Part shown: one piece after another, positions 27,577 through 37,378 of the stretch
Numbering within the stretch: position 1 is the stretch's first letter
Layout of the letters: each line of letters starts with the position of its first letter
Assembly (NCBI GenBank): GCA_003215655.1
Contig: QCKB01000001.1
Coordinates: forward strand, 496,001 to 560,000
DNA: 64,000 nt
Direction: 5' to 3'
Source of the DNA: Prochlorococcus sp. AG-409-J16
GTDB taxonomy: Bacteria > Cyanobacteriota > Cyanobacteriia > PCC-6307 > Cyanobiaceae
Translations under genes and position numbers: made by a program
Notes under the pieces: model-generated
Told to the model about the DNA's origin: nothing
The model's input: the letters and a program-made list of their open reading frames with translations, nothing else
Databases searched by the model: none

Positions 27577-29442
27577 TCAAAATCTCTCTGGGCGAGGTTT
27601 GCGCCAATCAGGCTCAACTCCTATACCTCTAAGGTAGTCTGCACGAGCCTCAAGGCTACGCCTATCGATGCGCCAGACTTGATAAATCCCGAACCTTCCA
27701 AGCTCCTTATAAATCAATCCATTCCAATGCTTCCTTTTAGCAGTTTTACTATCAATAACAATCAAAGCTGTCTTAGAGCTATTGATACCACTAATTGGCA
27801 AGCCTTCCCAACCTTGACGCTTTTCCTCTCTTAGTCTCTCGGATAGATTTATAAGTGCACCTGCAGATTTACCTTCATAGACAATAATTTTTTCGGTGTA
27901 AAAATGTAAAGAAGGTTTCATTATGCCAACCATAGAGATTGGCTCTAATTTTTTTCTAGAAGCGGTTATCAAATGAGCTGCCTGACGAACAGGCAAATGC
28001 CGTAACCTGTCTCCAAGACTCCATATCGGCAAAAAGACGAATAAGTGAAAAGCAACTAAGGGGCCCTGAATAAATAATAATTTCCAATTTTGAATTCTAA
28101 TCAAAAGAAAGCAGCCAATCAACATTGATAGACTTAATATAATCGCGGCATTAACAGTAATTTTGCTAGCATTTAATTCTCTTACTAGTGTAGGCATTTC
28201 TGGATCAGATATTAAATTGATCCACAATGGTGCTCCCCAAAAAGCTATAGCCAGTAAAAACAATAAAAATACAGAAACTCTTGCAGAAAGAATAAAATAC
28301 CTTCCACTTTCAGCAGTCTTATTAGCTGCTAGTCCAATTAAAAGTGCAGCTGCAGGTGTAGCAGGAAGCCAATAGCTTGGAAGCTTAGTCGCAGCAAAAG
28401 TAAATAATAAGAAAATTGCTACTAGCCAACAACAAGCAAAGCTCTTTAAAGATTTTCTAGAACTAGACAATGAAGGCTTTATCTTTTCTCTAATAGGTTT
28501 AAAACCCTGTACTAATCCAAGAAACAAGAAAGGAGTAAATGGCAGAGATGAAATAACAAGAACAGGGAGGAAATACCACCAAGGCGCTTGATGACTATTA
28601 ACAACTGAAGTTAGTCTCTGAAAATTGTGATAGCCAAAAAAGCTATCCCAAAAGGGTTGGCCCTCCACCCATAGTTCGGCAACGTACCAAGGAATAGCGA
28701 CAACCCCTGATAAAGCTAATCCTTTTAATGGGTGCAAGGACTTCCAAAGCCCTCGGAAATCAGATTGCATCCAACCGAAAAGTATCAGAACGATGCCTGA
28801 CAAGACCAAAGCGACTGGTCCTTTAGTAAGGAGAGAAAAACCTAAAATTATCCAGCCCCAACACCAACCAGCCCCCTTTGGATTTATATAACTCCTCCAA
28901 TGCAAAAGGAGGCTTAGACCAAGTGTGCTGCAAAGAAGTGAATCGCTAACGGCCGTCCTGCTCCATAGCATTACAAGAGGGGACAAACCAAAAGCTAGCG
29001 CTACAGAAACAGCTGTCCTCCTTGGGTAAAAATCCCTCTTTTGAGGGAGGGTCATCACAGTATCTCCAAGCGCCAACATCATTAAAAGAGAGGCTAAGGA
29101 TGATGGGAGGCGAGCCGCCCAAGTCCCTAATGGGTCAAGGTTCTCTTGAAATGGCAATGCATATATTCCACCCATCAACCAATAAATCAAAGGGGGCTTA
29201 TCAAAACGCGGCAGCCCATTTACCCTTGGAGTGAGCCAGTCTCCTGTCTCAGCCATCGCACGTCCGGCAGCAGCAAAAAGCGGAGGCGTTTCATCCACCA
29301 AACCAGTTGCCCCAAGCTGCCAAAGAGCTAGTGGAATCCCAATACAAAAGATAAGGAGCAACCCCCTTTGTTTTTGCAGAGGACTTATCAAAATATTTTC
29401 CTCGAGCTTTTTATCAAGCATTAATCGATCTTCTGCCTTCAT
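27577..29442 (-). CDS. GT39/ArnT-like glycosyltransferase, membrane protein
   Basis: A 621-residue integral membrane glycosyltransferase of the PMT/ArnT type, which moves a sugar from a polyprenyl-phosphate donor onto lipid or protein outside the membrane. The catalytic acidic pair is in LVDETPPLFAAAGRAM near residue 49, followed by RFDKPPLIYWLMG. There are about ten to twelve hydrophobic segments up to residue 460 and a soluble C-terminal part. Its start overlaps the GT4 gene upstream by 29 bases; an ATG at 29421 (MLDKKLEEN) would reduce this. Acceptor is unknown; lipopolysaccharide modification is plausible. Confidence 0.88.
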   Translation of the reverse strand: MKAEDRLMLDKKLEENILISPLQKQRGLLLIFCIGIPLALWQLGATGLVDETPPLFAAAGRAMAETGDWLTPRVNGLPRFDKPPLIYWLMGGIYALPFQENLDPLGTWAARLPSSLASLLMMLALGDTVMTLPQKRDFYPRRTAVSVALAFGLSPLVMLWSRTAVSDSLLCSTLGLSLLLHWRSYINPKGAGWCWGWIILGFSLLTKGPVALVLSGIVLILFGWMQSDFRGLWKSLHPLKGLALSGVVAIPWYVAELWVEGQPFWDSFFGYHNFQRLTSVVNSHQAPWWYFLPVLVISSLPFTPFLFLGLVQGFKPIREKIKPSLSSSRKSLKSFACCWLVAIFLLFTFAATKLPSYWLPATPAAALLIGLAANKTAESGRYFILSARVSVFLLFLLAIAFWGAPLWINLISDPEMPTLVRELNASKITVNAAIILSLSMLIGCFLLIRIQNWKLLFIQGPLVAFHLFVFLPIWSLGDRLRHLPVRQAAHLITASRKKLEPISMVGIMKPSLHFYTEKIIVYEGKSAGALINLSERLREEKRQGWEGLPISGINSSKTALIVIDSKTAKRKHWNGLIYKELGRFGIYQVWRIDRRSLEARADYLRGIGVEPDWRKPRPERF

Positions 29443-30529
29443 TCTTAAGCATCCCTGCTTTTATCCAAGCCTCTACTCTCAAAGCAAATGCCTCTTGCGA
29501 GGCCGAGTCCTCCGCCCATCTTCTACATGTGAGCCTGTCAATTTCAGTGGCTCTTGATGCTGCATCAGTTAAAGCAGCTACATCATCTGGAGTAACTAAC
29601 CAACCAGTCCTACCAGACTGAATTATTTCCCCAGGTCCCCCTCTGTCATAAGCAACTACTGGGACTCCACAAGCCAAGGCCTCAACTACAACATTCCCAT
29701 ATGCTTCATTCCATTTAGGTGTATTTAGGAAAAGACGACAAGAACCTAGTTGCTTTTGGAATTGTGATGTTGGGAGAAAGCCACGCCAATCGATCATTCC
29801 TGATGGCACTGAAGCATCTATCTCTTTTGCATATTTAGTATCCTCAACAATGCCCCAAACCAATAAAGGCTCACATAGGGCCATTGCAACATCAACAGCA
29901 TCTTCAAGACCCTTCTCAGGAGCCACTCGACCAGCCCAACCAATAGGTCCCTTCTTATCTTTTATAAAATCATATTTTGAAAGATCAAACCCATTACCCA
30001 CAATTACAGGATCCTCTGCAAGCTTGAAATCATTTGCCTGGCTTTGAGTGTGAAAACCAAGTCGTTGTTGATCCCATAGCGCTAACTCCTCAATAACTGT
30101 CTTCATTACTCGCGTAACTGCTCCCATACTTATCAAATGAAACAATGGAGTCCCGATTTTTGAAGTTATCCAGATAGGGAGCCAGTCGTAACTGAAATTA
30201 AGAATCGCATCTGCAGACCCCCCTATTTCAAGAGCATGTTCTAAAAGCTTTGGAAGAACAGCCTCAGAGGGAATAACAATTGGGCAGTCGGGGGCTGAGT
30301 GTTGCCAGCTTTGTTGACTCGCTCCCTGGACATGAATAATTTCGACCGCAGAACAATCATCGGGAAGAGTTGAGCCATCTGGCGCGACCAGCGTTAATTG
30401 ATGCCCCAACATCAAAAGTCCCTTTATCAAGGAAGTAATAGTGAGCTCAACACCTCCTCCACAACCGCTCCCTAAATAACCTATTGGCGGACTGATCAAG
30501 ACCAGCTTCAAAGAAGAATTGTTCATCAA
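29414..30529 (-). CDS. Glycosyltransferase family 4
   Basis: A 371-residue GT-B fold glycosyltransferase. The N-terminal glycine-rich acceptor-side loop is PIGYLGSGCGGGVELT; the donor site has GWAGRVAPEKGL and the retaining-GT4 E-x7-E motif in WNEAYGNVVVEALACGVPVVAYDRGG. Sugar donor and acceptor are unknown. It lies between an EamA permease upstream (4-base overlap) and the GT39 enzyme downstream, forming a small surface-glycan operon. Confidence 0.9.
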   Translation of the reverse strand: MMNNSSLKLVLISPPIGYLGSGCGGGVELTITSLIKGLLMLGHQLTLVAPDGSTLPDDCSAVEIIHVQGASQQSWQHSAPDCPIVIPSEAVLPKLLEHALEIGGSADAILNFSYDWLPIWITSKIGTPLFHLISMGAVTRVMKTVIEELALWDQQRLGFHTQSQANDFKLAEDPVIVGNGFDLSKYDFIKDKKGPIGWAGRVAPEKGLEDAVDVAMALCEPLLVWGIVEDTKYAKEIDASVPSGMIDWRGFLPTSQFQKQLGSCRLFLNTPKWNEAYGNVVVEALACGVPVVAYDRGGPGEIIQSGRTGWLVTPDDVAALTDAASRATEIDRLTCRRWAEDSASQEAFALRVEAWIKAGMLKNEGRRSINA

Positions 30530-31485
30530 CCAACTTCCCCTGCAGTCGATTCAGGCCCTATCTCCTTAGGCTCCCAAATTCGACGTCTTTGACTGACTAA
30601 GACAACTGAAGAAAGAACTAGAGCTACTCCCACCCATTGCAAAAGGTCAAGGCGTTCCCCAAGCCACAATCCACCGCTTGCAAGAGCAAATACTGGAGTA
30701 AGGAAAGCTAATGAGCTGAAACTTGTGAGTTCGACCCTGCTTGCAAACCAAAAGAACAATCCATAAGCCAATGCACTACCAAACAAACTCGCGTATGCCA
30801 TCAAACCCCAATCAAACAAAGACCAATTTGGAAAGACTGACCAACTCCCATCAAATAAATGCCAAGCAATCAAAGGCAAGCTTCCCAGCGTCATATGCCA
30901 GCCAGTCACAGCAACAGGGTCACTTGCTTTACAGGCATAACGAATCAAAACAGTGCCTAATGCCATTGAGATCGCAGCCGCGAACATCCATAGTTCTCCG
31001 TGTCTCCAAATTGTTTCCAATCCCACTGGTTGTCCCATTAATAACCAATGGCTAATAAGTTCTGGAGGTGCACCTAAGCAAACGATACCTACCAAGCCAA
31101 TCATCAAGCCCATCCATCCAATTGGATTTATTGCTTCCCCAAATAAGCTTCTGGCAAGCAGTGCGACTAATAAAGGCTGAGAATCAATCAATACAGAACC
31201 CAACCCTGCCCCTGTTTCAGCCAGTCCTCTCGCTAAAAAAATCTGAAACAGACTTGCATCTATAGCTGTAAAGATAAGAAACGATCCCCAATCAGCTTTT
31301 GCTATAACTAAACTTCTACCGAGGAAAGGCACCGCTACCAACAACGCCACTCCAGCAGGCAATAGCCTCAGAAAGGCAACCAAGAAAGGCCCTCCAGACG
31401 AAACCAATGGCGCCATGGCAGCCATAGCTGTCCCCCATAAAACAAATGGGAGAATCATCAATAACCAGCGCCGAATTAAAAACAT
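30526..31485 (-). CDS. EamA/DMT-family permease
   Basis: A 319-residue membrane protein with ten hydrophobic segments arranged as two EamA repeats, each with the glycine- and proline-rich pattern of drug/metabolite transporters (RWLLMILPFVLWGTAMA at the N-terminus, AYASLFGSALAYGLFFW in the second half). Substrate unknown; members export amino acids or metabolites. It overlaps the GT4 gene by 4 bases and is divergent from sppA across 53 bases. Confidence 0.88.
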   Translation of the reverse strand: MFLIRRWLLMILPFVLWGTAMAAMAPLVSSGGPFLVAFLRLLPAGVALLVAVPFLGRSLVIAKADWGSFLIFTAIDASLFQIFLARGLAETGAGLGSVLIDSQPLLVALLARSLFGEAINPIGWMGLMIGLVGIVCLGAPPELISHWLLMGQPVGLETIWRHGELWMFAAAISMALGTVLIRYACKASDPVAVTGWHMTLGSLPLIAWHLFDGSWSVFPNWSLFDWGLMAYASLFGSALAYGLFFWFASRVELTSFSSLAFLTPVFALASGGLWLGERLDLLQWVGVALVLSSVVLVSQRRRIWEPKEIGPESTAGEVG

Positions 31486-31538
31486 GAGGGCAACTAGCTG
31501 GCTCCTTTTTAAGATATTTTCAAATACGCAAAACTTGT

Positions 31539-32351
31539 ATGTTCTGGCCTTGGCGTCGCAAATCTAGAAAGCGGATAGCACGAATCATCATTGAAGGTCC
31601 TATCAGTGGGCCAACACGCAAATGGGTGCTTAAAGCACTTAGGCAAATTGAAGAGAGGGAGTTCCCTGCTCTTGTTCTCCGTATTGATAGTCCAGGAGGG
31701 ACTGTCGGCGATAGTCAAGAAATTCATTCTGCACTAATAAGGCTTCGAGAAAAAGGCTGTCGAGTAGTCGCAAGTTTTGGGAACATCTCGGCCTCAGGGG
31801 GGGTATATGTAGGAGTGGCAGCGGAAAAAATAGTTGCCAATCCTGGCACAATTACTGGCTCAATTGGTGTAATCCTGCGTGGGAACAACTTATCCAAATT
31901 GCTTGAAAAAATTGGTGTTCGCTTCGAAACTATCAAAAGTGGAGCTTACAAAGACATTTTGTCGCCTGACAGAGCCCTAACAGAAGAAGAAAGAAAGCTT
32001 CTTCAAAGTTTGATTGACAGTAGCTATCTCCAGTTTGTGCAAGCTGTCGCCTCAGGTCGAAAACTAAGCGAAGAAGAAGTACGTAATTTCGCCGATGGAA
32101 GAGTATTCAGTGGAGCTCAAGCCAAAGAACTTGGGCTAGTAGATGAGCTTGGAGACGAGGAGCATGCAAGAAAACTAGCAATAAAACTCGCTGATTTAGA
32201 TGAGACTTCAGAAATGCCAGTCAATTTTGGTCCCCCCAAGAAAAAGATTGCAAGCCTTCTTCCAGGGGGGAATGTCCTTTCACACTTTGCAGATCTGATC
32301 AGCCTAGAGCTTTCCAATAGCGGTCAAATCCTCTGGCTATTCAGGCAATGA
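31539..32351 (+). CDS. sppA: Signal peptide peptidase SppA, short form
   Basis: A 270-residue S49 serine peptidase of the short SppA type that degrades cleaved signal peptides at the membrane. The likely nucleophile is Ser86 in ISASGGVYVG and the general base Lys138 in SGAYKDILSP. IDSPGGTVGDS (residues 49-59) is the family oxyanion region. The N-terminus is basic (WRRKSRKR) and lacks a clear signal segment, unusual for the 36-kDa type, and may be peripherally membrane bound. It overlaps aroH by 4 bases. Confidence 0.9.
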   Translation: MFWPWRRKSRKRIARIIIEGPISGPTRKWVLKALRQIEEREFPALVLRIDSPGGTVGDSQEIHSALIRLREKGCRVVASFGNISASGGVYVGVAAEKIVANPGTITGSIGVILRGNNLSKLLEKIGVRFETIKSGAYKDILSPDRALTEEERKLLQSLIDSSYLQFVQAVASGRKLSEEEVRNFADGRVFSGAQAKELGLVDELGDEEHARKLAIKLADLDETSEMPVNFGPPKKKIASLLPGGNVLSHFADLISLELSNSGQILWLFRQ

Positions 32352-32743
32352 CCAAAATAAACATGAATGAAAATATGCATTTGCATGGTCTAAGAGGCGC
32401 CACAACGAGTTCATCAAACTCTGTCGAATCAATCGAAATAGCAGTAAGTGAACTCATCACAGCGTTGATATCACGAAATAATTTGCACCCTGAACATATT
32501 GTTTCAATAACCTTCTCAGTAACTGCAGACTTAGATGCCTGTTTCCCTGCCTCTATTGCACGCAAACAATCAGGGTGGGAAGAAGTAGCTCTGCTCGATT
32601 GTCAACAGATGTCTGTTAAGGGAGACCTGGAAAAATGTATAAGGATTCTTGCCCTTGCCTGGCTCCCTAATGACCAAGCAGCCCAACATCCCTATCTTGG
32701 AAAAGCAATTATCCTTAGACCAGATAGATCCAATATCTCCTAA
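32348..32743 (+). CDS. aroH: Chorismate mutase, AroH type
   Basis: AroH rearranges chorismate to prephenate for phenylalanine and tyrosine. The 131-residue protein matches Bacillus AroH across its length: LRGATT with the first active-site Arg, ADLDACFPASIARKQSGW, KCIRIL with the second Arg, and HPYLGKAIILRPD with the Tyr. The catalytic loop position corresponding to Bacillus Cys75-Met-Gln-Glu78 reads DCQQ, so the usual Glu is Gln. Translation is coupled to sppA by a 4-base overlap. A weak hairpin follows the stop. Confidence 0.93.
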   Translation: MTKINMNENMHLHGLRGATTSSSNSVESIEIAVSELITALISRNNLHPEHIVSITFSVTADLDACFPASIARKQSGWEEVALLDCQQMSVKGDLEKCIRILALAWLPNDQAAQHPYLGKAIILRPDRSNIS

Positions 32744-32767
32744 AAGACGATTCGTCATTTCGTCTTT
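32743..32767 (+). terminator. Possible terminator after aroH
   Basis: AAAGACGA (32743-32750) pairs with TCGTCTTT (32760-32767) around a 9-base loop, starting at the aroH stop codon and ending in a short T-rich stretch. Stem length and T run are modest, so activity is uncertain. Confidence 0.5.
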
Positions 32768-32850
32768 ATAAAGCTATTGGAAAAAGAGAAAGCATTTGCT
32801 GCAATTTCTCCAAAAAATCAATCACCTCTAAACCCAGCCTAACGAAAGAA

Positions 32851-33432
32851 ATGATTGGACTAAATTTGAACTCCTTCAGGAGAAATATTGTTAAAGGTGG
32901 CTTAACTGCAGGGATACTTTGCTCTGGAGTAATGTTCGATGTCAATACTCCACGGTTTGCAGAAGCTTCGCCATCTTTCCTGGAATTTAGATGGGAAAAT
33001 TCAACTGGTTATAAAAAACTTTACTACTCCCAAAGCTCTCAAGAAAAGAGAGATAGGTCTACTTATTACTTAGTTCTTAGGCCAAATGATAGGAAAACAG
33101 CGATCCTCAAACTTAATATTACAGTCCCCGATTATTTTGACGCAAATATTTCCCCTAAAAAACTTAGTTTATGTCGAGTTACTCTTGGAGGAATGCTTTC
33201 ACGTACAAAATGCATTGAAAAAATACCTGCTATTTTTGAAGTAAATGAAACCCAAACAAGCATTGATGTATTCCCAGACCAACCTATTCCTGTTGGAGAA
33301 AGCTACGCAGTAGTAATGAAAATTTTCAACCCTAACCAATCAGGAATGTTCCAATTCAATGCCCTAGGGCAGCCCCCTGGTGACATCCCCATCGCCCGTT
33401 ACCTAGGCAGTTGGAGCATAGATATCAACTGA
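32851..33432 (+). CDS. DUF2808 exported protein
   Basis: A 193-residue cyanobacterial DUF2808 protein of unknown function. An N-terminal signal-type segment (about residues 15-38, ending near RFAEA) points to export. The domain has [40 protein letters not shown] and the Pro-rich end [20 protein letters not shown]. Two cysteines in the [14 protein letters not shown] stretch could form a disulfide. It lies just before rpmH on the same strand. Confidence 0.82.
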
Positions 33433-33478
33433 ACTGATAAATTATCAGGAATTACCGTCTACTGAAAAAGAAGGATCA

Positions 33479-33616
33479 ATGACTAAACGGACTCTTGGAG
33501 GAACTAGTAGAAAAAGGAAACGCGTATCAGGGTTTCGAGTAAGGATGAGGAGTCATACTGGCCGGAGAGTTATACGTACCAGAAGGAAAAGGGGGAGAGC
33601 GAGACTCGCTGTTTAA
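33479..33616 (+). CDS. rpmH: 50S ribosomal protein L34
   Basis: A 45-residue, very basic protein beginning [20 protein letters not shown] and ending RARLAV, the full L34 pattern including [14 protein letters not shown] at 33479 is preceded by AAGGATCA, a weak ribosome binding site. It is followed 41 bases later by rnpA, the near-universal bacterial order. There is no dnaA or DnaA-box cluster nearby, so this is not an origin region. Confidence 0.97.
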
Positions 33617-33657
33617 AAAATTCTAGAGATCCTTATATCACCGCAAATCAAAATTCA

Positions 33658-34041
33658 ATGGTTCTCCCTAAACCTATGAGGATAAAGGGTCATCGCCCTT
33701 TTTATTACCTGCATAAGGCTGGAACTGTTTTTCATAGTCAATCAATGGTGCTTAAGGTTGCCACTGGGAAGCCACACCTCTTAAGGCCATTCAATTCAAT
33801 AAAGAAATCAGATTCATGTAGGTGCGCAATCTCAATCAGCTGCAAAGTGAGCAAAAAAGCAGTAATTCGCAACCGATTACGCCGCCTTCTACATGATCAT
33901 CTTCGACAGAGACTTTCTTCAAAAAAAGAGCATTCCAACAAATGGGCTCTTTTCTCCCTTAAACAAAGCTCTGCGTTAAAAGAAGGAATGCCATTACTCA
34001 AAGAGTGCGACCAATTACTTAAAAAGGCAGGTTTGTATTAA
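33658..34041 (+). CDS. rnpA: Ribonuclease P protein component
   Basis: RnpA is the small basic protein of RNase P, which matures the 5' end of tRNAs. The 127-residue protein has the family's RNR motif region KKAVIRNRLRRLLHDHLR near residues 68-85. The start ATG at 33658 gives MVLPKPMRIKG; a later ATG (MRIKGHRPF) is also possible. It follows rpmH and touches the PH-domain gene by one base, so rpmH-rnpA-PH-yidC-ycf46 probably form one transcript. Confidence 0.94.
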   Translation: MVLPKPMRIKGHRPFYYLHKAGTVFHSQSMVLKVATGKPHLLRPFNSIKKSDSCRCAISISCKVSKKAVIRNRLRRLLHDHLRQRLSSKKEHSNKWALFSLKQSSALKEGMPLLKECDQLLKKAGLY

Positions 34042-34448
34042 TGAATCCCAATCAAGAAGAGATTTTTTACGAAGGTGGTCCAGCCAAAGGGGACCTAATC
34101 ATTAACCTTTTAGCAGGACTAACTATTATCGGATTGCCTTTCATGATTGGTGCAGTTGTAAGAGCGTTATGGCTAAGATTCAAAATCACTAGCAGGCGGG
34201 TATCAGTGACTGGTGGATGGCTTGGTAGAGACAAAACCCAAGTGGTCTATAAACAAATAAAAGAAGTTCGCTCTGTACCAAGAGGCTTCGGATCCTGGGG
34301 GGACATGGTTCTTGTGTTAAAAGATAACGCTCGTCTGGAAATGCGATCAGTTCCTCGATTTCGTGAGACCGAAAAGTACATAATTGATCGTATAAGCACC
34401 CCAAATGCCTTAACTGCAAACAATGAGGTTCAAGGTTTTGCGGCCTAA
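34041..34448 (+). CDS. Bacterial PH-domain membrane protein
   Basis: A 135-residue protein with one or two N-terminal hydrophobic segments (about residues 18-48) followed by a PH-like domain: [40 protein letters not shown], then [18 protein letters not shown]. The family role is unknown. It is conserved between rnpA and yidC in cyanobacteria, which suggests a part in membrane protein biogenesis. It starts on the last base of the rnpA stop codon. Confidence 0.88.
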   Translation: MNPNQEEIFYEGGPAKGDLIINLLAGLTIIGLPFMIGAVVRALWLRFKITSRRVSVTGGWLGRDKTQVVYKQIKEVRSVPRGFGSWGDMVLVLKDNARLEMRSVPRFRETEKYIIDRISTPNALTANNEVQGFAA

Positions 34449-34525
34449 ACCCAACCTTCCTCAACATCACTGCAACTTGTGTTGCAAACTGGCATCAAAG
34501 TTTCCTTCATCTTGAGAGCACCATC

Positions 34526-35668
34526 GTGATCGGATACATCTCCGACAATCTCCTAATCCCAATCCTGGATTTCTTCTATGGATTAGTCCCGAGCTATGGG
34601 CTGGCAATTGTCGCTCTTACTATCGTAATCAGAATCGCTTTGTTTCCGCTAAGTGCGGGTTCTATTCGTAGTGCCCGAAGGATGCGTATTGCTCAGCCTG
34701 TAATGCAAAAGCGTCAGGCAGAAATCAAAGCAAAATATGCAAGCAATCCTCAAAAGCAGCAAGAAGAACTTGGGAACCTTATGAAGGAATTTGGCAGTCC
34801 ATTATCTGGCTGCCTTCCGCTATTAGTACAAATGCCCATATTGTTTGCCCTATTCGCAACTCTTAGAGGGTCTCCTTTTGCAGATGTCCCTTATTTAATA
34901 AATATCAAAGTTTTACCTCCCGAACAAGTTGCAACTGTTGAGCCCAAACCTTTTACAAGCCCAAGGCACTCGATTTTTATTACTGAGAATGATCATGTGC
35001 CTGTAATTGCTTCTCTACAAGGCGGTAACAAAATAGGGGCCGGCGATACTGCACAAATCAAGCTAAACACCTTATCGGGAGAAAGCTTTGACAAGGTTCT
35101 TCAACGTTATGAAGATGGCTCAAAATTCAAACCATCATGGAAAGTCTCTAAAGGGGAAGGACTTGTAAAAGTCTCATCAGATGGATCAGTTACAGCAATC
35201 TCTCCAGGCGATGCAACTATTGAGGCCAAGATCCCTGGATTAGCGGCCCAAAGTGGCTTCCTTTTTATTAAAGCCCTGGGCCAGGTCGGGTTTTATGTTG
35301 ATGGTTCAATTAACTGGGATATCGCCATCCTTGTAGGTGGATTTGGATTGACTCTTTTAGTTTCTCAGGCCCTTTCAGGAAGGGGGATGCCAGTAAACCC
35401 TCAGCAATCAACAGCAAACAAAATCACACCAATAATGATCACTGGGATGTTTCTATTTTTCCCCCTTCCTGCAGGTGTGCTTCTTTATATGGTCATCGCA
35501 AATGTTTTCCAAGCCCTTCAAACGTTCCTTTTAAGTCAAGAAGCTCTTCCCGATAATCTCCAAAAGATACTTAATGATCAGTTAACCCAACAAGCCAATC
35601 CAGCTATAGCGACTAATGGGCCAGCCTCATCGGATCGTTTACCTTTTGAACCTAAAAGCGGCAAATAG
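34526..35668 (+). CDS. yidC: Membrane protein insertase YidC/Oxa1
   Basis: YidC inserts and folds membrane proteins in the plasma and thylakoid membranes. The GTG start gives 380 residues with the first segment near 10-40, the basic cytoplasmic loop ([19 protein letters not shown]), the conserved second segment ([15 protein letters not shown]), and a final hydrophobic pair near 262-330. Between the second and third segments, residues about 115-258 form a long periplasmic or lumenal insertion. Its part [18 protein letters not shown] then [13 protein letters not shown] resembles a bacterial Ig-like (Big_2) domain. Core family assignment is secure. Confidence 0.94.
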   Translation: MIGYISDNLLIPILDFFYGLVPSYGLAIVALTIVIRIALFPLSAGSIRSARRMRIAQPVMQKRQAEIKAKYASNPQKQQEELGNLMKEFGSPLSGCLPLLVQMPILFALFATLRGSPFADVPYLINIKVLPPEQVATVEPKPFTSPRHSIFITENDHVPVIASLQGGNKIGAGDTAQIKLNTLSGESFDKVLQRYEDGSKFKPSWKVSKGEGLVKVSSDGSVTAISPGDATIEAKIPGLAAQSGFLFIKALGQVGFYVDGSINWDIAILVGGFGLTLLVSQALSGRGMPVNPQQSTANKITPIMITGMFLFFPLPAGVLLYMVIANVFQALQTFLLSQEALPDNLQKILNDQLTQQANPAIATNGPASSDRLPFEPKSGK

Positions 35669-35755
35669 AAAAGCTTTTTAGACTGCCTTTTGAATAGTCA
35701 AGCTCCTTTTACTTCCTATTCCTTATTTGACAAAACAAAAACACCAACGTCTTCC

Positions 35756-37249
35756 ATGAAGGACTGGAATGACCATCTTGATCTTTTAATCAGAGCAAGC
35801 ACACCTTTGCTCTGGATTCGTAGTGGAGAAGAAGAACGAGTAGAAGCCTTACTAAAGCAAGCCGCTAATCGACTTCATCCAAGGCGCTTCGCCAGTTGGG
35901 ACTTCATCGAAGGTCTCAAAGGTGTTCTAAATGAAGACGGATTAGGAGCTCGACAACCAATGGCTGTTCTCCAATGGCTTCAAAAGCTTGAGAAAAGCAA
36001 TCCCACAATTCTCCTAGTAAAGGATTTCTATCGTTTTTGTGATGATCCAGGTATTTCTCGCATGCTTAGAAATCTCTCTGAGCAACTTAGGCATCAACCC
36101 CACACGATAGTCCTCTGCTCTGGTCCCTGGACCCCTCCTGCTGACTTAGACGATGTCCTTACAATTTTAGACTTGCCATTACCACAAGAGCCTGAACTTA
36201 GAAAATTACTTGAGAGCATTTCCAGTGCAAGTGACTCTGATCTGGATAATGACGTTCTAGAAGAGTTAACACATGCCTGCAGTGGCCTTAGTGAAATACG
36301 AGTAAGGCAAGTAGCAGCAAGAGCATTAGCTCAAAGAGGGAAAATGGGTCGAGAAGATCTTGCTGAAGTTTTAGAAGAAAAGCGACAGGCAATTGCTCGC
36401 AGCGAAGTACTCGAATACTGCGTAACAAATGCGACTCCTGCTGACATCGGTGGACTAGATGCATTGAAAAATTGGTTAGATCAACGTCATCAAGCCTTCT
36501 CAGATGAAGCTAGACGCTTCGGATTACCCTTACCTCGTGGGGTATTACTAGTTGGGCCTCAAGGAACAGGTAAATCTCTTACAGCCAAGGCAATTGCACA
36601 CAGCTGGTCGATGCCATTACTGCGCCTAGATGTTGGGCGTCTTTTTGCTGGACTTGTAGGTGCAAGCGAAGCTCGAACAAGAGAAACAATTCAACGAGCA
36701 GAGGCCATGGCACCATGTGTCCTATGGATTGATGAAATAGACAAAGGATTTGGAGGAGATGCGCGAAGCGATGGTGGAACAAGTCAACGAGTCCTTGCAA
36801 ACGTTCTTACGTGGATGGCAGAAAAGACCTCTGCTGTGTTCGTTGTTGCAACTGCTAATGGTGTAGAACGCCTTCCAGGAGAGCTCCTACGCAAAGGTCG
36901 CTTTGATGAAATCTTTATGCTTGATTTGCCAACATTAGAAGAACGTTTCAGCATTCTCCAGCTTCATATAAAACAACGCCGCCCCAACTCCAATCTTCCT
37001 CTGCAAGTAGTAGTAGACAGAACAGAAGGCTTCTCTGGCGCAGAGCTTGAACAAACCGTTATTGAAGCAATGCACCTTGCCTTTGCGGAGCGAAGGGAGC
37101 TAGAAGAAACTGATCTAATATTGGCCGCTACTCAACTAGTACCTCTCTCTAGAACTGCTAGGGAGCAATTGGAGTTATTAAAAGAATGGGCAGCAACTGG
37201 CAGAGCAAGGCCAGCTTCTATCCTTTTAGGCAATCTGATGAAGCCCTAA
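35756..37249 (+). CDS. ycf46: AAA+ ATPase, Ycf46 type
   Basis: A 497-residue AAA+ protein homologous to plastid Ycf46, linked to control of inorganic carbon use in cyanobacteria. An N-terminal domain (about 1-215) precedes the ATPase core with Walker A VGPQGTGKS, Walker B VLWIDEIDKGF, and the arginine finger region GELLRKGRFDEIF. The C-terminal lid has GFSGAELEQTVIEA. The frame is open from a TTG at 35690, but the ATG at 35756 (MKDWNDHLDLL) is preferred. It follows yidC. Confidence 0.9.
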   Translation: MKDWNDHLDLLIRASTPLLWIRSGEEERVEALLKQAANRLHPRRFASWDFIEGLKGVLNEDGLGARQPMAVLQWLQKLEKSNPTILLVKDFYRFCDDPGISRMLRNLSEQLRHQPHTIVLCSGPWTPPADLDDVLTILDLPLPQEPELRKLLESISSASDSDLDNDVLEELTHACSGLSEIRVRQVAARALAQRGKMGREDLAEVLEEKRQAIARSEVLEYCVTNATPADIGGLDALKNWLDQRHQAFSDEARRFGLPLPRGVLLVGPQGTGKSLTAKAIAHSWSMPLLRLDVGRLFAGLVGASEARTRETIQRAEAMAPCVLWIDEIDKGFGGDARSDGGTSQRVLANVLTWMAEKTSAVFVVATANGVERLPGELLRKGRFDEIFMLDLPTLEERFSILQLHIKQRRPNSNLPLQVVVDRTEGFSGAELEQTVIEAMHLAFAERRELEETDLILAATQLVPLSRTAREQLELLKEWAATGRARPASILLGNLMKP

Positions 37250-37378
37250 TTAACCATTCAAACAAGAATTAAACCTACCCTCCTAAATACTAGAAATTGA
37301 TCTGTCTCAAAATCGCGACGATTCTTAGGGCAAAAAACATTACAAGACTTAGGCTGCTCTGACGGAACTGAGAACCCA

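Noticed and set aside
33433-33657. Replication origin near rpmH-rnpA
   Set aside because: No dnaA gene or DnaA-box cluster was seen; the gene pair alone is not enough.
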